Positions 8,889-19,551 of a stretch of DNA of 64,000 bases are shown here, in pieces; positions within the stretch are counted from its first letter, which is position 1, and each line of letters starts with the position of its first letter. The stretch spans positions 62,001 to 126,000 of the forward strand of contig JAMHXF010000083.1 of assembly GCA_035910535.1 (NCBI GenBank). Direction: 5' to 3'. Origin of the DNA: Archangium_A sp035910535 (lineage in GTDB: Bacteria; Myxococcota; Myxococcia; Myxococcales; Myxococcaceae). The translations under genes and the position numbers were made by a program. The notes below the pieces were generated by a model, which made no database searches, had not been told where the DNA came from, and saw only the letters and a program-made list of their open reading frames with translations.

Positions 8889-8915
8889 TTGGCTCGCCTC
8901 TCGCAACACTGTAAT
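8889..8915 (+). promoter_or_regulatory. Putative sigma-70-type promoter of mreB
   Basis: TTGGCT (8889-8894) and TGTAAT (8910-8915) are separated by 15 bp in a relatively AT-richer spacer. The -10-like box matches five of six consensus bases and lies 40 bp before the mreB ATG. The spacing is short, so this is only a candidate. A purine-rich ribosome site (CGGGGA, ending at 8950) precedes the start codon. Confidence 0.35.
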
Positions 8916-8955
8916 CTCACACCAGCACCCGCCCTCCTCCGTCACGGGGAACCCC

Positions 8956-9990
<1,035 letters not shown>

Positions 9991-10105
9991 GTCGCGAACC
10001 GTGGAACGTCTCCGCCCATGGGGAGGCCGCGTTCGAATGGACCAGCGCCGCGCGCGCTCCGCCAGGCTGGCTGTGCCGCCGCGAGAGCGTGTTCGTGCCA
10101 CGACA

Positions 10106-10285
10106 GCGCGACGCGTGGACTGTTTTGGGGTGGTACCAAAAGAGTACCGACCCGTACCTTTCTGGTACCGCGCTGGGAGAGCGGCCCCTGACGATGCGCG
10201 AGGCGTCGACGGTTTGGGGCTGGTACCAAAAGAGTACCGACTCGTACCTTTCTGGTACCGCGCTGGGAGAGCGACCTCTCGCGAA
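10106..10285. repeat. Two tandem copies of a 90-bp palindrome-bearing unit
   Basis: Unit 1 (10106-10195) and unit 2 (10196-10285) are close copies. Each contains a 38-bp core (10132-10169 and 10222-10259) bounded by GGTACC at both ends, with GTACC occurring four times. The core can fold: TGGTACC pairs with itself at the ends, AAAG with CTTT, and GTAC with GTAC around a 6-base loop. It lies in the 399-bp gap between mreB and the acyltransferase, where no gene was supported. Because the period is divisible by three, both strands give repeated peptides, but no ribosome site or family supports translation. It may be a dispersed palindromic element or an mRNA 3'-end stabiliser. Confidence 0.85.
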
Positions 10286-10389
10286 GCCCGAGTGTCCTCG
10301 TCACGCGGCGTTCGTGGTGAGGTGCCGTGCGTGACGGCGCGCGCGTCGGCGAGAACGCCGTGCCCTTCGCTCCTTGATGCCGGCTGTTG

Positions 10390-11451
10390 ATGCGCACCAC
10401 GCGCTACGACGGCCTCGATGCGGTGCGCGCCGGAGCGATGTTGCTCGGCATCGCCTTTCACGCGACCTACGCGTGGCTGCCGCGCGTCGCGCCCTGGTAC
10501 TTCGTCGCCGACGCATCGCCCGTCGACGCGCTCGTCTTCGTCACCGGCTTTCTCCACGCCTGGCGCATGCAGTTGTTCTTCGCGCTCTCGGGCTTCTTCT
10601 CGCACCTCGTCTTCGAGCGCCGTGGCGCGCGCGGCTACTTCAAAGACCGCAGCAAGCGACTGCTCGTGCCGTTGCTCGTCGCGCTGCCCTTCGTGCTCGC
10701 CGCCGACTTCGCGTTGCGCCGCGCGAGCTTCGAGCTCGGCACCATGAGCCCCGCGTACGCGCTCGGCGCGCACTTCCGGCTCGCGCCGGTGCACCTGTGG
10801 TTCCTCATCTACCTCTGGTGCTTCTGCGCGCTCGCGTGGGCCCTGCCGACGTGGAGCGCGCCCAGCCTGCTCGTGCGCCGCGCGTTGAACTTCGCGCCGT
10901 CACTGGTGCTGCTCGCGGTGCCCACGTGTCTGGGGCTGTGGCTGCACCCCGAGAACAAACCCGACCTCTTCTTCTGGCCGCAGCCCTTCGAGTTCCTTCA
11001 CTACGGCCTCTTCTTCGCCTTCGGCTGGTGCCTGTGGCCGCAGCGCGAGCACGTCGCTTCCCTTCGTCGCCACGCGCCCATGTTGCTCGCGGCTGGGCTC
11101 GCGCTCGGGCTCTACGTGTTCACCGGCACCCGACAGTGGACGACGGAAGGGCACATGCTCACCGGCGCCGTGGCCTGGGTGATGACGCTCGGCGCGCTCG
11201 GCCTCGCGTTCAGGCTGCCGTCGCGTGAGCGACCGACGCTGCGGCTGCTCGTCGACGCGTCGTACTGGGTGTACCTGGTTCACTACCCGTTGGTGCTGGC
11301 GCTTCAGCTCGGCTTCGCGTTGCTCGACGCACCGGGCCTCGTCGAATACCTCGCGACAGTGGCGTTCACTTTTGCAATCGCCCTCGCGAGCTTCGTGTGG
11401 CTGGTGCGCGACACACGAATTGCCCCGTGGTTGGGCGTTCGTCGCGGCTGA
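10390..11451 (+). CDS. Acyltransferase family 3 membrane protein
   Basis: A 353-aa integral membrane protein with about ten hydrophobic segments. The start RYDGLDAVRAGAMLLGIAFHATY carries the conserved R..xLD..RA...H of acyltransferase family 3 (OafA/OpgC-like), which O-acylate sugars of glycans or polysaccharides. QLFFALSGFF (~residue 62) and the C-terminal YWVYLVHYPLVL segment are also typical. I used the ATG at 10390; a TTG directly before it is possible. The target glycan is unknown and neighbouring genes do not help, because it sits between mreB and a phosphatase gene with gaps on both sides. Confidence 0.85.
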   Translation: MRTTRYDGLDAVRAGAMLLGIAFHATYAWLPRVAPWYFVADASPVDALVFVTGFLHAWRMQLFFALSGFFSHLVFERRGARGYFKDRSKRLLVPLLVALPFVLAADFALRRASFELGTMSPAYALGAHFRLAPVHLWFLIYLWCFCALAWALPTWSAPSLLVRRALNFAPSLVLLAVPTCLGLWLHPENKPDLFFWPQPFEFLHYGLFFAFGWCLWPQREHVASLRRHAPMLLAAGLALGLYVFTGTRQWTTEGHMLTGAVAWVMTLGALGLAFRLPSRERPTLRLLVDASYWVYLVHYPLVLALQLGFALLDAPGLVEYLATVAFTFAIALASFVWLVRDTRIAPWLGVRRG

Positions 11452-11577
11452 TCAACGCGCGCGCTTTTCCAGAAGTGAAACGTGGCGGGTGTGAAGTCAC
11501 CTCCCCCGGGCCATGCGTAACACCCCGGCGCCGCACGGTTCGTCGACTGGCACGGTGGGTGCTCAAGCGGCCCAGCC

Positions 11578-12174
11578 ATGTCTCAAGCCGTGAGTCCGTT
11601 TCGCTTCAACACCGCTCGACGGGTTCGCCCGACGGAAGGGGTGTCGTCGTGTGGCGACGCCGTCATCGAGGTGCACGACGGGGCGTGGCATCTGTTCGCG
11701 GTCGTCGACGCGCTCGGTCACGGGCCCGACGCCGAGAAGAGCGCCGAGCAGGCGTGTGGAGCCGTGGAGACGACGAAAGGTCAGCCGCTCGCGCGCGTGT
11801 TCGAGGCGGTGCACAAGTCGCTGCACGGGCAGCGTGGCGCGGTGATGTCGGCGCTGCTGGTGCACGGTGAAGAAGCGACGTTCGCCGGCGTGGGGAACGT
11901 GGAGCTGTTCGCGCCTGAAGGGGTGCCGCGCCCGGTGACGATGGCGGGCACGCTGGGCGGTGCGAGCTACCGGTTTCGTAGCTTCGCGTTGCCGCTGCGC
12001 GCGGGCCAGCGGTGGTTGCTGGCGAGCGACGGCATCAAGGTGCGTGAGGCCAGCGTGTTGTTGTCGCAGCTGCGGCCGCAGCGCCCAGAGTTGGTGGCCG
12101 AGTCGTTGATGCTGCACGCGACGCGCGGCCACGACGACGCGTCGCTGCTGGTGCTCGACGTGGAGGCGCCATGA
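11578..12174 (+). CDS. RsbX-like PP2C/SpoIIE-type phosphatase
   Basis: A 198-aa protein with a compact PP2C fold. The metal-binding signatures are VVDALGHGPDA (~residue 43), GVGNVE (~105) and LLASDGIKV (~145), and the end has a GHDDASLLVLD segment (the DDAS motif of the SpoIIE/RsbX group). Such small phosphatases dephosphorylate STAS antagonists or RsbR/RsbS stressosome proteins and normally sit beside RsbT-like ATPase kinases. Here the ~950 bp downstream hold only decayed remnants of an HATPase-like and a STAS-like gene, so this may be the surviving member of a broken partner-switching module. It starts with ATG. Function is by motif and context. Confidence 0.75.
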   Translation: MSQAVSPFRFNTARRVRPTEGVSSCGDAVIEVHDGAWHLFAVVDALGHGPDAEKSAEQACGAVETTKGQPLARVFEAVHKSLHGQRGAVMSALLVHGEEATFAGVGNVELFAPEGVPRPVTMAGTLGGASYRFRSFALPLRAGQRWLLASDGIKVREASVLLSQLRPQRPELVAESLMLHATRGHDDASLLVLDVEAP

Positions 12175-12236
12175 AATCTCCGTGTGCTTCAGTGGGTGTC
12201 ACCGCTTCGGTTTTTGGAGCGCGCGACACGACCAAC

Positions 12237-12349
12237 GTCACGAGTGCACGAGCGTCGTCGGTGGTCAGCAGAGAGAGCCGTGCGCGCGAGCGACGCCGGT
12301 GAGGCGCATCATGATTCGTCAGCGAGCGCGTCACGAGTGCACGAGCGTC
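12237..12349 (+). repeat. Direct repeat pair in decayed intergenic DNA
   Basis: A 20-bp sequence (GTCACGAGTGCACGAGCGTC) is present identically at 12237-12256 and 12330-12349. The adjacent sequences are related but scrambled: TTTTTGGAGCGCGCGACACGAC before copy 1 and TTTCTGGAGAGCGCGACATGAC after copy 2. No gene is supported between 12175 and about 12440, and the repeats suggest local duplication followed by decay. Confidence 0.65.
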
Positions 12350-12441
12350 ACCGGTGCTCAGCGCGTCAGGCTTTCTGGAGAGCGCGACATGACGCGAGCC
12401 GTTCTCCTCGGGGCCGTCACGGCGAAGGTGCGCTCAGCTGA

Positions 12442-12640
12442 GCTTGTGCGCTCGAGCTCCCGCGCGGCCTCGACGTAAATCAGGTCGGCACCAACGCTGT
12501 TCTTCACAGGCGCGGCGGCTCCGTCAGCGTGCACCTCGACGCCAGCGCATGGGCTGTCCCGGCGCTCGACTGCGGGCCCGGCATTTCAGACGCGGTGCTG
12601 CTCGGCACCGACGGTGGTGAGACGGCTCGTCGTCACTCAC
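12442..12640 (+). pseudogene. Relic of an HATPase-like (RsbT-type) anti-sigma/kinase gene
   Basis: In the frame through 12529 the translation resembles the ATP-binding core of GHKL kinases. An N-box-like NQVGTNAVLH (~12481-12510) is followed by GGSVSVHLD and then a G1-like LDCGPGISDAVL (~12565-12600). There is no start codon or ribosome site, a stop codon immediately precedes at 12439, and the downstream part (GGGRAIAAKDL) continues in another frame. RsbT-type kinases have the same N-box to D.GPGI layout, and an RsbX-like phosphatase lies just upstream. I infer a dead partner-switching kinase. Assignment rests on short motifs and is uncertain. Confidence 0.4.
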
Positions 12641-12727
12641 ACTGCAGAATTGCAGCGGCGGCGGCCGCGCCATCGCCGCGAAGGACCTCTCGAAGTGGTT
12701 TCAAGGAGCGCCGAACGGAATGGATCA

Positions 12728-13060
12728 ATGCCGCTGACCTTCACCATCGAGAAGTCTCCCCGGGGCCGCACCTGGCTGCGCACCGTGTCGCGCGGCGCCG
12801 TCACCACCGACGACGCCAGACACGTCGCTGCCGCCATCGGCCCGGCACAGCCGCCCCACCGCGCCGCGATTCCCGCCTGAAGCCCGCAAGGTCTTCACCA
12901 ACCTGGGCGGCGACCCTGAAGAACAGGTGCCCGTCGCCATCGTGGTGACGAGCGGTGCTGCTCACCTTCGTCATTCGCATGGCCGGCGCGGCGCTCGGCA
13001 CGAAGTTCTTTCGCAGCCGTCGAGACGCTCGACGCTTGAAAAAGGTGTGCACTCGTTTCG
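12728..13060 (+). pseudogene. Frameshifted STAS/SpoIIAA-like gene relic
   Basis: Three consecutive reading-frame pieces together give one plausible small protein. MPLTFTIEKS...TTDDARHVAAAIG reads from the ATG at 12728 and stops at 12878-12880. EARKVFTNLGGDPEEQVPVAIVVTS reads in the next frame from 12879. LLTFVIRMAGAALGTKFFRSRRDARRLKK reads in a third frame from about 12957. The order (beta-rich N-terminus, EARK.F, VAIVVTS, V.R..G, F.S...A..) matches small STAS-like proteins common in myxobacteria, as I recall them. Two frameshifts therefore break the gene. A sequencing error cannot be excluded, but the neighbouring relic argues for real decay. Confidence 0.5.
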
Positions 13061-13129
13061 AGGTTCGTTCGTCCTCGTCGGTGAATGCTCACTGGAGGCA
13101 AAATTGCGCTCGTTCGCGCGGTGCAGGGT

Positions 13130-14629
<1,500 letters not shown>

Positions 14630-14754
14630 ACCCCGTGCAGTTCTGTGGGGTCATTGGCGACACACGGCCTCTGCTTTGACCCTCAGTTACCGACTGTAAA
14701 CAACTGGAACTCGGGCTGATTCTGATCGGCGCGTGAGGTGCATTCTTCGCCGTT

Positions 14755-17700
14755 GTGGGTGTCTCCAGAGTCATCGCCATCGGTGCACTCGGGCTCGTCG
14801 CGGGCCTGGCCATGCCGCAGTTGATGGCGGTGGTGTTAGTGCTCGGCGGCGCGGCGCTCTTCGTTGCGGAGTGGCGGCGGCGGAAGCAGCACCGCCCCGT
14901 CGACACCGCGCGCCTCGAGACGCGCCGCCTGGCGATGGCGCTCGAGCGCACGTCGACCGGCGCGATGACGACCTCCGTCGACGGCGTCGTCGAGTGGAGC
15001 AACCCGGCGATGAAGCAGCTCACGGGGTTGAACCTCGTCGGCCTGCCTGTGGAGCGCTTCGTCGAACGTTTCGAGGCCTTACCGCAGACCGAGGGCATTC
15101 GCGCGGCGCTGGCCACGCACTCGGCGGTGCGCGCCTCGCTGCGCTGGCAGCGCCCTGACGACGGCGAGCTGTTGCGCCTGCTGGTCGAAGTGCAGCCGCT
15201 CAGCGACCGCGACGGCTCACCTGCGGGCGCGGTGCTGGTGGTCGACGACCACACGCGTGAGTTCGAGATGTACGACGAAATCGATCGCGCCCGCCTGCAG
15301 ATGCACACGCGCGAGTTCGAGATGCACGACGAAATCGACCGCACGCGTCTGCAGATGAACTCCTTCGTCGAACACGCGCCCGCGGCCATGGCGATGCTCG
15401 ACCGCGAGCTGCGCTACGTGGCGTGCAGCCGTCGGTGGCTCAGCGACTTCACGCTCGACACCTCCATCATCGGGCGCTCGCACGCCGAGGTGCTGCCGGC
15501 GCTCAGCCGCGGGTGGGAGCGCGTGTTCGCCGCGTGCCTCGAGGGCGCCATCGAGCGTCGCGAAGAAGAATTCGTAGAGCTCTCGCCCGGTGACGGGCGC
15601 TCCCTGCAGTGGGAGGTGCGGCCGTGGCACGAGGCGAACGGGCGCATCGGCGGGTTGTTGATGCTGACCTCCGACGTGACGATGCAGGTGCACCAGCGCG
15701 CGCTGCTCGAGCAACGCAACGAGACGCTCGCCATGCGCAACACGGTGCTGGTGGCGTTGATGACCGAGATGGCGGCCACCAATCGTCGCGACGACGAACT
15801 CTACGGTCGCCTCAGTGAGATTTTCGCCGAGCTGCTGCAGGTCGAGCGCGTGGGCATCTGGATCACCGGGGCCGATGGGCAGCTGCGCTGCCTCGAGATG
15901 TTCGCCCGAGAAGGGCAGCAGCACGACGTCACGGCGGCGCCGAAGTTGAACGAGTGCCCCCAGTACCTCGAGGCGCTGCGCCGGTACCCGCTGCTGGTCT
16001 TCGAGGGGCTCGACGCTTCGCACTGCCCGAGCGACCTCCGCGAGGCGCTGCAGCGCGTGAACGTCGGCGCGCACCTCTCGGTGCCGCTCTGGGAAAAAGG
16101 TCGGCTGCTCGGCGTGGTGTGTCTCAACCACGTCGGCGGCCGTCGCGCGTGGTCGCTCGATGACCAGGCCGCCGCGAGCAGCCTGGCGACGCTGGTTCGG
16201 CTCCGCCTCGAGTCGCGCAGCCGTGAGCAGGCCGAGCAGTCGCTGCGCGAGCGCATGAGCCAGCTCGACGAGGCCCGCGTGCGCGCCGAGAGCGCCGACC
16301 GCGCCAAGAGCGAGTTCCTGGCGACCATGAGCCACGAAATTCGCACGCCGATGAACGGCATCATCGGCTTCACCGACCTGCTGCTGCAGTCGCGCCTCGA
16401 CGCCGAGCAGCAGGGCTTCGCGTCGACCATTCACGCGTCGTCTGAGGCGCTGCTGAGCATCATCAACGACATCCTCGACTTCTCGAAAATCGAGAGCGGC
16501 AAGGTCGAGCTCGAGAACATCGCGTGGAACGTGCGCGACACGCTGGGCGACGTCATCGAGCTGCTCAGCCCGCGCGCCCGAGAACAGGGCGTCACGCTGG
16601 CCATCGACGTGAGCGAGCGCGTGCCCGAATTCGTGCGCGGCGACCCGGGTCGCGTGCGCCAGGTAGCGCTCAACATCGTCGGCAACGCGCTCAAGTTCAC
16701 CGAGCGTGGCCACGTGCTGCTGCGCGCCGACTGGGCCGACGAGCGCCTGCAGGTGCAGGTCATCGACACCGGCATCGGCATTCCCGACACGCTGCGCCCG
16801 CACCTGTTCGCCCGCTTCAGCCAGGCCGACGGCAGCACCACGCGACGCTTCGGCGGCACGGGCCTGGGCTTGTCGATTTCACGCGGGCTGGTGGAGCGCA
16901 TGGGCGGCGTCATCGCGCTCGACGACTCGTCGTCGCGTGGCTCGCGCTTCTCGTTCTACGTGCCGGCGATGGCCGAGGCCGGAGACGTGCCGGCGCGTCC
17001 CTTCGAAGGCCTGCAGGTGCTGTTGCTCGAGCCTGAGGAGCTCACGCGGGAGGTGCTGACGCGACAGCTGTGGCGCTGGGGCGTGCGCGTCGAGGCCACC
17101 GCGTCGGTCGACGAGGCCGCCGAAGCGCTGAGCCGCGGCGGTCGCTTCGACGTGCTGCTCGTCGCCGAGCCGCAGGGGCGCGAGTGCCGCGCCGAGTACT
17201 TCAAGCGGCTGGGGCCGTCGGTGCCGATGGTGTTGTTGACCTCCAACGCCACCAGCCGCAGCACGACGACCGCGCCTGTCATCGCCTCGGTTTCCAAGCC
17301 GCTGGCCCGCGCGCGGCCGCTCTACGAGGCGCTCGACAAGGCCCGCCAACGCACCGCGCTGGTGCCCGCGCGCGCCGAGCCCACCGTCACCAGCGCCCGC
17401 CCCACGGGGCCGCTCTCCGGGACGCGCGCGCTGCTCGTCGAAGACAACGTCATCAACCAGCGCCTCGCGCAGCACCTGCTCAAGAAGCTCGGCTGCACGG
17501 TGGTCAGCGCCAGCGACGGCCTCGAGGCGCTCGCCTGTCTCGACCGCGAGACCTTCGACTTCGTGCTCATGGACTGTCACATGCCCGGCCTCGACGGCTA
17601 CGAGGCCACCGCGCGCCTGCGTGAGCGGTGGACGGCCGACGAGCTGCCGGTGATCGCGCTCACCGCCGACGCCATGGCCGGCCAACGTGAGCGCTGCCTC

Positions 17701-17799
17701 GCGGCGGGCATGAATGACTACCTCACCAAGCCGCTTCGAGAACTCGACCTCATCACCACGCTGCGAAGAGTCGTTCGCCTGCCCGGAGTTGCCGCATGA
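14755..17799 (+). CDS. Hybrid sensor histidine kinase (TM-PAS-PAS-GAF-HisKA-HATPase-pseudoREC-REC)
   Basis: A 1014-aa protein starting with GTG. Order of parts: two hydrophobic helices (~7-37), a PAS-like domain (~54-165), an 18-residue element repeated in tandem (166-201), a second PAS (~200-310), coiled coil, GAF (~345-490), HisKA with the phospho-accepting H527 in MSHEIRTPMNG, and HATPase with N-box N644, DTGIGIP and GGTGLGLSIS. A receiver-like domain (~755-870) follows whose acceptor Asp is replaced (DVLLVAEPQG), so it is probably a pseudo-receiver. A canonical receiver (~885-1010) has D940 and the K of LTKPL. Its stop overlaps the next gene by 4 bp, giving a three-gene phosphorelay operon. 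The signal is unknown. Confidence 0.93.
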   Translation: MGVSRVIAIGALGLVAGLAMPQLMAVVLVLGGAALFVAEWRRRKQHRPVDTARLETRRLAMALERTSTGAMTTSVDGVVEWSNPAMKQLTGLNLVGLPVERFVERFEALPQTEGIRAALATHSAVRASLRWQRPDDGELLRLLVEVQPLSDRDGSPAGAVLVVDDHTREFEMYDEIDRARLQMHTREFEMHDEIDRTRLQMNSFVEHAPAAMAMLDRELRYVACSRRWLSDFTLDTSIIGRSHAEVLPALSRGWERVFAACLEGAIERREEEFVELSPGDGRSLQWEVRPWHEANGRIGGLLMLTSDVTMQVHQRALLEQRNETLAMRNTVLVALMTEMAATNRRDDELYGRLSEIFAELLQVERVGIWITGADGQLRCLEMFAREGQQHDVTAAPKLNECPQYLEALRRYPLLVFEGLDASHCPSDLREALQRVNVGAHLSVPLWEKGRLLGVVCLNHVGGRRAWSLDDQAAASSLATLVRLRLESRSREQAEQSLRERMSQLDEARVRAESADRAKSEFLATMSHEIRTPMNGIIGFTDLLLQSRLDAEQQGFASTIHASSEALLSIINDILDFSKIESGKVELENIAWNVRDTLGDVIELLSPRAREQGVTLAIDVSERVPEFVRGDPGRVRQVALNIVGNALKFTERGHVLLRADWADERLQVQVIDTGIGIPDTLRPHLFARFSQADGSTTRRFGGTGLGLSISRGLVERMGGVIALDDSSSRGSRFSFYVPAMAEAGDVPARPFEGLQVLLLEPEELTREVLTRQLWRWGVRVEATASVDEAAEALSRGGRFDVLLVAEPQGRECRAEYFKRLGPSVPMVLLTSNATSRSTTTAPVIASVSKPLARARPLYEALDKARQRTALVPARAEPTVTSARPTGPLSGTRALLVEDNVINQRLAQHLLKKLGCTVVSASDGLEALACLDRETFDFVLMDCHMPGLDGYEATARLRERWTADELPVIALTADAMAGQRERCLAAGMNDYLTKPLRELDLITTLRRVVRLPGVAA
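15250..15357 (+). repeat. In-frame 54-bp tandem duplication inside the histidine kinase
   Basis: 15250-15303 and 15304-15357 are near-identical and encode two copies of HTREFEM(Y/H)DEIDR(A/T)RLQM in the helical linker between the two PAS domains. Most differences are at third positions, except Y/H and A/T. Eighteen residues is about five helical turns, or a heptad plus a hendecad, so the duplication can lengthen a signalling coiled coil without breaking its face. Confidence 0.9.
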
Positions 17800-19073
17800 C
17801 CGCTCGTGTCCCATCAAAAGCCCAGGGGAGATACGACTCGGCCATTCGCGCGATGCCGACCTGTCGTGTGCTCATCGTCGACGACGACGACACCAACCGC
17901 TTCATGATGTCGCGCTTCCTCGAGGTCGACGGCTACGAGGTGTTGGCGGCCAGCAGCGGCGCCGAGGCGCTCACGATTCTGCGCGAGACGACCATCAGCC
18001 TCATTCTCCTCGACGTACACATGCCCGACATGGACGGCCTCGAGGTGTGCCGCCGCATTCGTTCAGACCCGAAGAATCGCAAGATCGCCGTGGTCTTCCT
18101 CACGGCTGACCCGCCGGGTTCAGGCGGCGAAATCGCGGGCCTCGAGGCGGGCGCCGACGAGTACCTGCATCGCCCCATTTCCCGGCAGGTGCTCTCGCTG
18201 CGCGTCCGCAACCTGCTGCGGCTGGCCGACGCCGAGCGTGAAGAGCAGATTCTCGCGCAGGTCGCGCAGTCGGAGAAGCTCGCCGCCATCGGGCAGGTCG
18301 CCGCCGGCGTGGCCCATGAAATCAACAACCCGCTGGCCTTCGTGCTCGCCAACCTCGAGACGCTGCGCGACTACTTCGACGAGTTGAACACCGTGCTCGA
18401 GGCGTGGCGGTCTTCACCGGCGCAAGGGCGCGCCGCCGAGAACCGGGTCGACCTGGCGACGGTGCGCGCCGACGTGCGGCCGCTCATCAACGAGACCATC
18501 GAAGGTGGCGAGCGCATGCGCACCATCGTGCGCGAGCTCAAGAGCTTCATGCGCGGGCAAGACGACTTCGTCGAGTCCGTCGACCTCTCAGACGTCGCGC
18601 GCTCCACGCTGGTGCTCACCGAGCGCGAGCTGCTCTCGAAGTCGACGCTGGTGCGCGAGCTCGACTCCGCGTGGATCGACGCGGCCCCGCGTCAGCGCCT
18701 GCATCAGGTGGTGCTCAACCTCATCATCAACGCCAAGCAGGCCTGCGAGGCGCGCCCGCTGGGGCCCGGTGAACACCACCGCATCGAAGTGCGCACCGGC
18801 ACCGAAGACGGGTTCGCCGTCATCACCGTGTCTGACACCGGCGCGGGCATCCCCGAAGACATCCGCCAGCGCATCTTCGAGCCGTTCTTCACCACCAAGC
18901 CCGTCGGCGTCGGGGTGGGCCTGGGGCTCTCGTTGTGCGCCATGGTGATGGACCAGGTCGGCGGCACCATCGCGCTCGACAGCCGCATCGGCTTCGGCAC
19001 GCGCTTCACGCTGCGCATTCCCACCGAGCGGCCGCGAAGCGCCTCGGCGTCGAGCATTCAACCCGCCCCATGA
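17796..19073 (+). CDS. Receiver-histidine kinase fusion (REC-HisKA-HATPase)
   Basis: A 425-aa soluble protein. The N-terminal receiver (~22-140) has the acidic pair in IVDDDD, phosphoacceptor D73 (LLDVHMPDMDG) and, at the usual lysine position, LHRPIS, so the conserved Lys of KP is replaced by Arg. The kinase half has H174 in VAHEINNP, an N-box LNLIINAKQA, DTGAGIP and a GLGLSL G2 box. The H-box variant AHEINNPL is typical of the HPK4-like group of cytoplasmic kinases. The ATGA overlap with the upstream hybrid kinase and a matching 4-bp overlap with the downstream regulator make a coupled cascade. It may receive phosphate from the first kinase on D73, modulating its own output. Confidence 0.92.
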   Translation: MTARVPSKAQGRYDSAIRAMPTCRVLIVDDDDTNRFMMSRFLEVDGYEVLAASSGAEALTILRETTISLILLDVHMPDMDGLEVCRRIRSDPKNRKIAVVFLTADPPGSGGEIAGLEAGADEYLHRPISRQVLSLRVRNLLRLADAEREEQILAQVAQSEKLAAIGQVAAGVAHEINNPLAFVLANLETLRDYFDELNTVLEAWRSSPAQGRAAENRVDLATVRADVRPLINETIEGGERMRTIVRELKSFMRGQDDFVESVDLSDVARSTLVLTERELLSKSTLVRELDSAWIDAAPRQRLHQVVLNLIINAKQACEARPLGPGEHHRIEVRTGTEDGFAVITVSDTGAGIPEDIRQRIFEPFFTTKPVGVGVGLGLSLCAMVMDQVGGTIALDSRIGFGTRFTLRIPTERPRSASASSIQPAP

Positions 19074-19462
19074 CGCACATTCTCGTCGTCGATGATGACC
19101 CCTCCGTGCACCGCGCCATCGAGCGGACGCTGCGCGGGCCCGGGCGCGTCTTCACGTGCACCACGCGGGCGGCCGCGGCGCTCGAGCAGCTCGCCGCGCG
19201 GCCCACGAGCCTGGTGCTGTGTGACCTGCACATGCCCGAGATGTCGGGGCTGGAGTTCGCCGCGCTGGTGCGCACGCAGTGGCCGCACGTGCGCTGCGTG
19301 CTGGTGACGGGCTCGGTGCCGACGCCGGCCCTGCACGACGCGGCACGGCGCGGTGACTTCTTCGGGCTCGTGCCCAAGCCCTGGCTGCGCGACGAGCTGC
19401 GCACCACCGTCGCCGCCGCGCTCTCGCCGCCCGATGCAGTCACGACCGACCACCCGGGCTGA
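19070..19462 (+). CDS. Stand-alone response regulator (receiver only)
   Basis: A 130-aa single-domain receiver, CheY-like in size. It has the acidic cluster VVDDDP (residues 6-11), phosphoacceptor D52 (LCDLHMPEMSG), Thr in LVTGS (~80) and K103 (VPKPW). There is no output domain, so it signals by protein contact or passes phosphate on. The ATG overlaps the stop of the kinase gene by 4 bp (ATGA). I chose this start because the frame upstream only shadows the kinase. It is the likely terminal or intermediate carrier of the three-gene operon. A GC-rich 89-bp gap follows. Confidence 0.92.
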   Translation: MTHILVVDDDPSVHRAIERTLRGPGRVFTCTTRAAAALEQLAARPTSLVLCDLHMPEMSGLEFAALVRTQWPHVRCVLVTGSVPTPALHDAARRGDFFGLVPKPWLRDELRTTVAAALSPPDAVTTDHPG

Positions 19463-19551
19463 GTTGACCCGCCTCGGCTGACGGCTCTTCCGAGCGCAGA
19501 TCCACTGGCACCACAGCTGCAGTCTGCCTCCGCACCAACTGGAGGCTTCAC

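Noticed and set aside
10089..10334. Protein-coding reading of the 90-bp repeats (WYQKSTD peptide)
   Set aside because: No ribosome site, no family, and the periodicity alone keeps frames open on both strands.
14630..14651. Rho-independent terminator after the Ser/Thr kinase
   Set aside because: ACCCC/GGGGT stem is only 5 bp, with a bulged inner stem and no T-tract.
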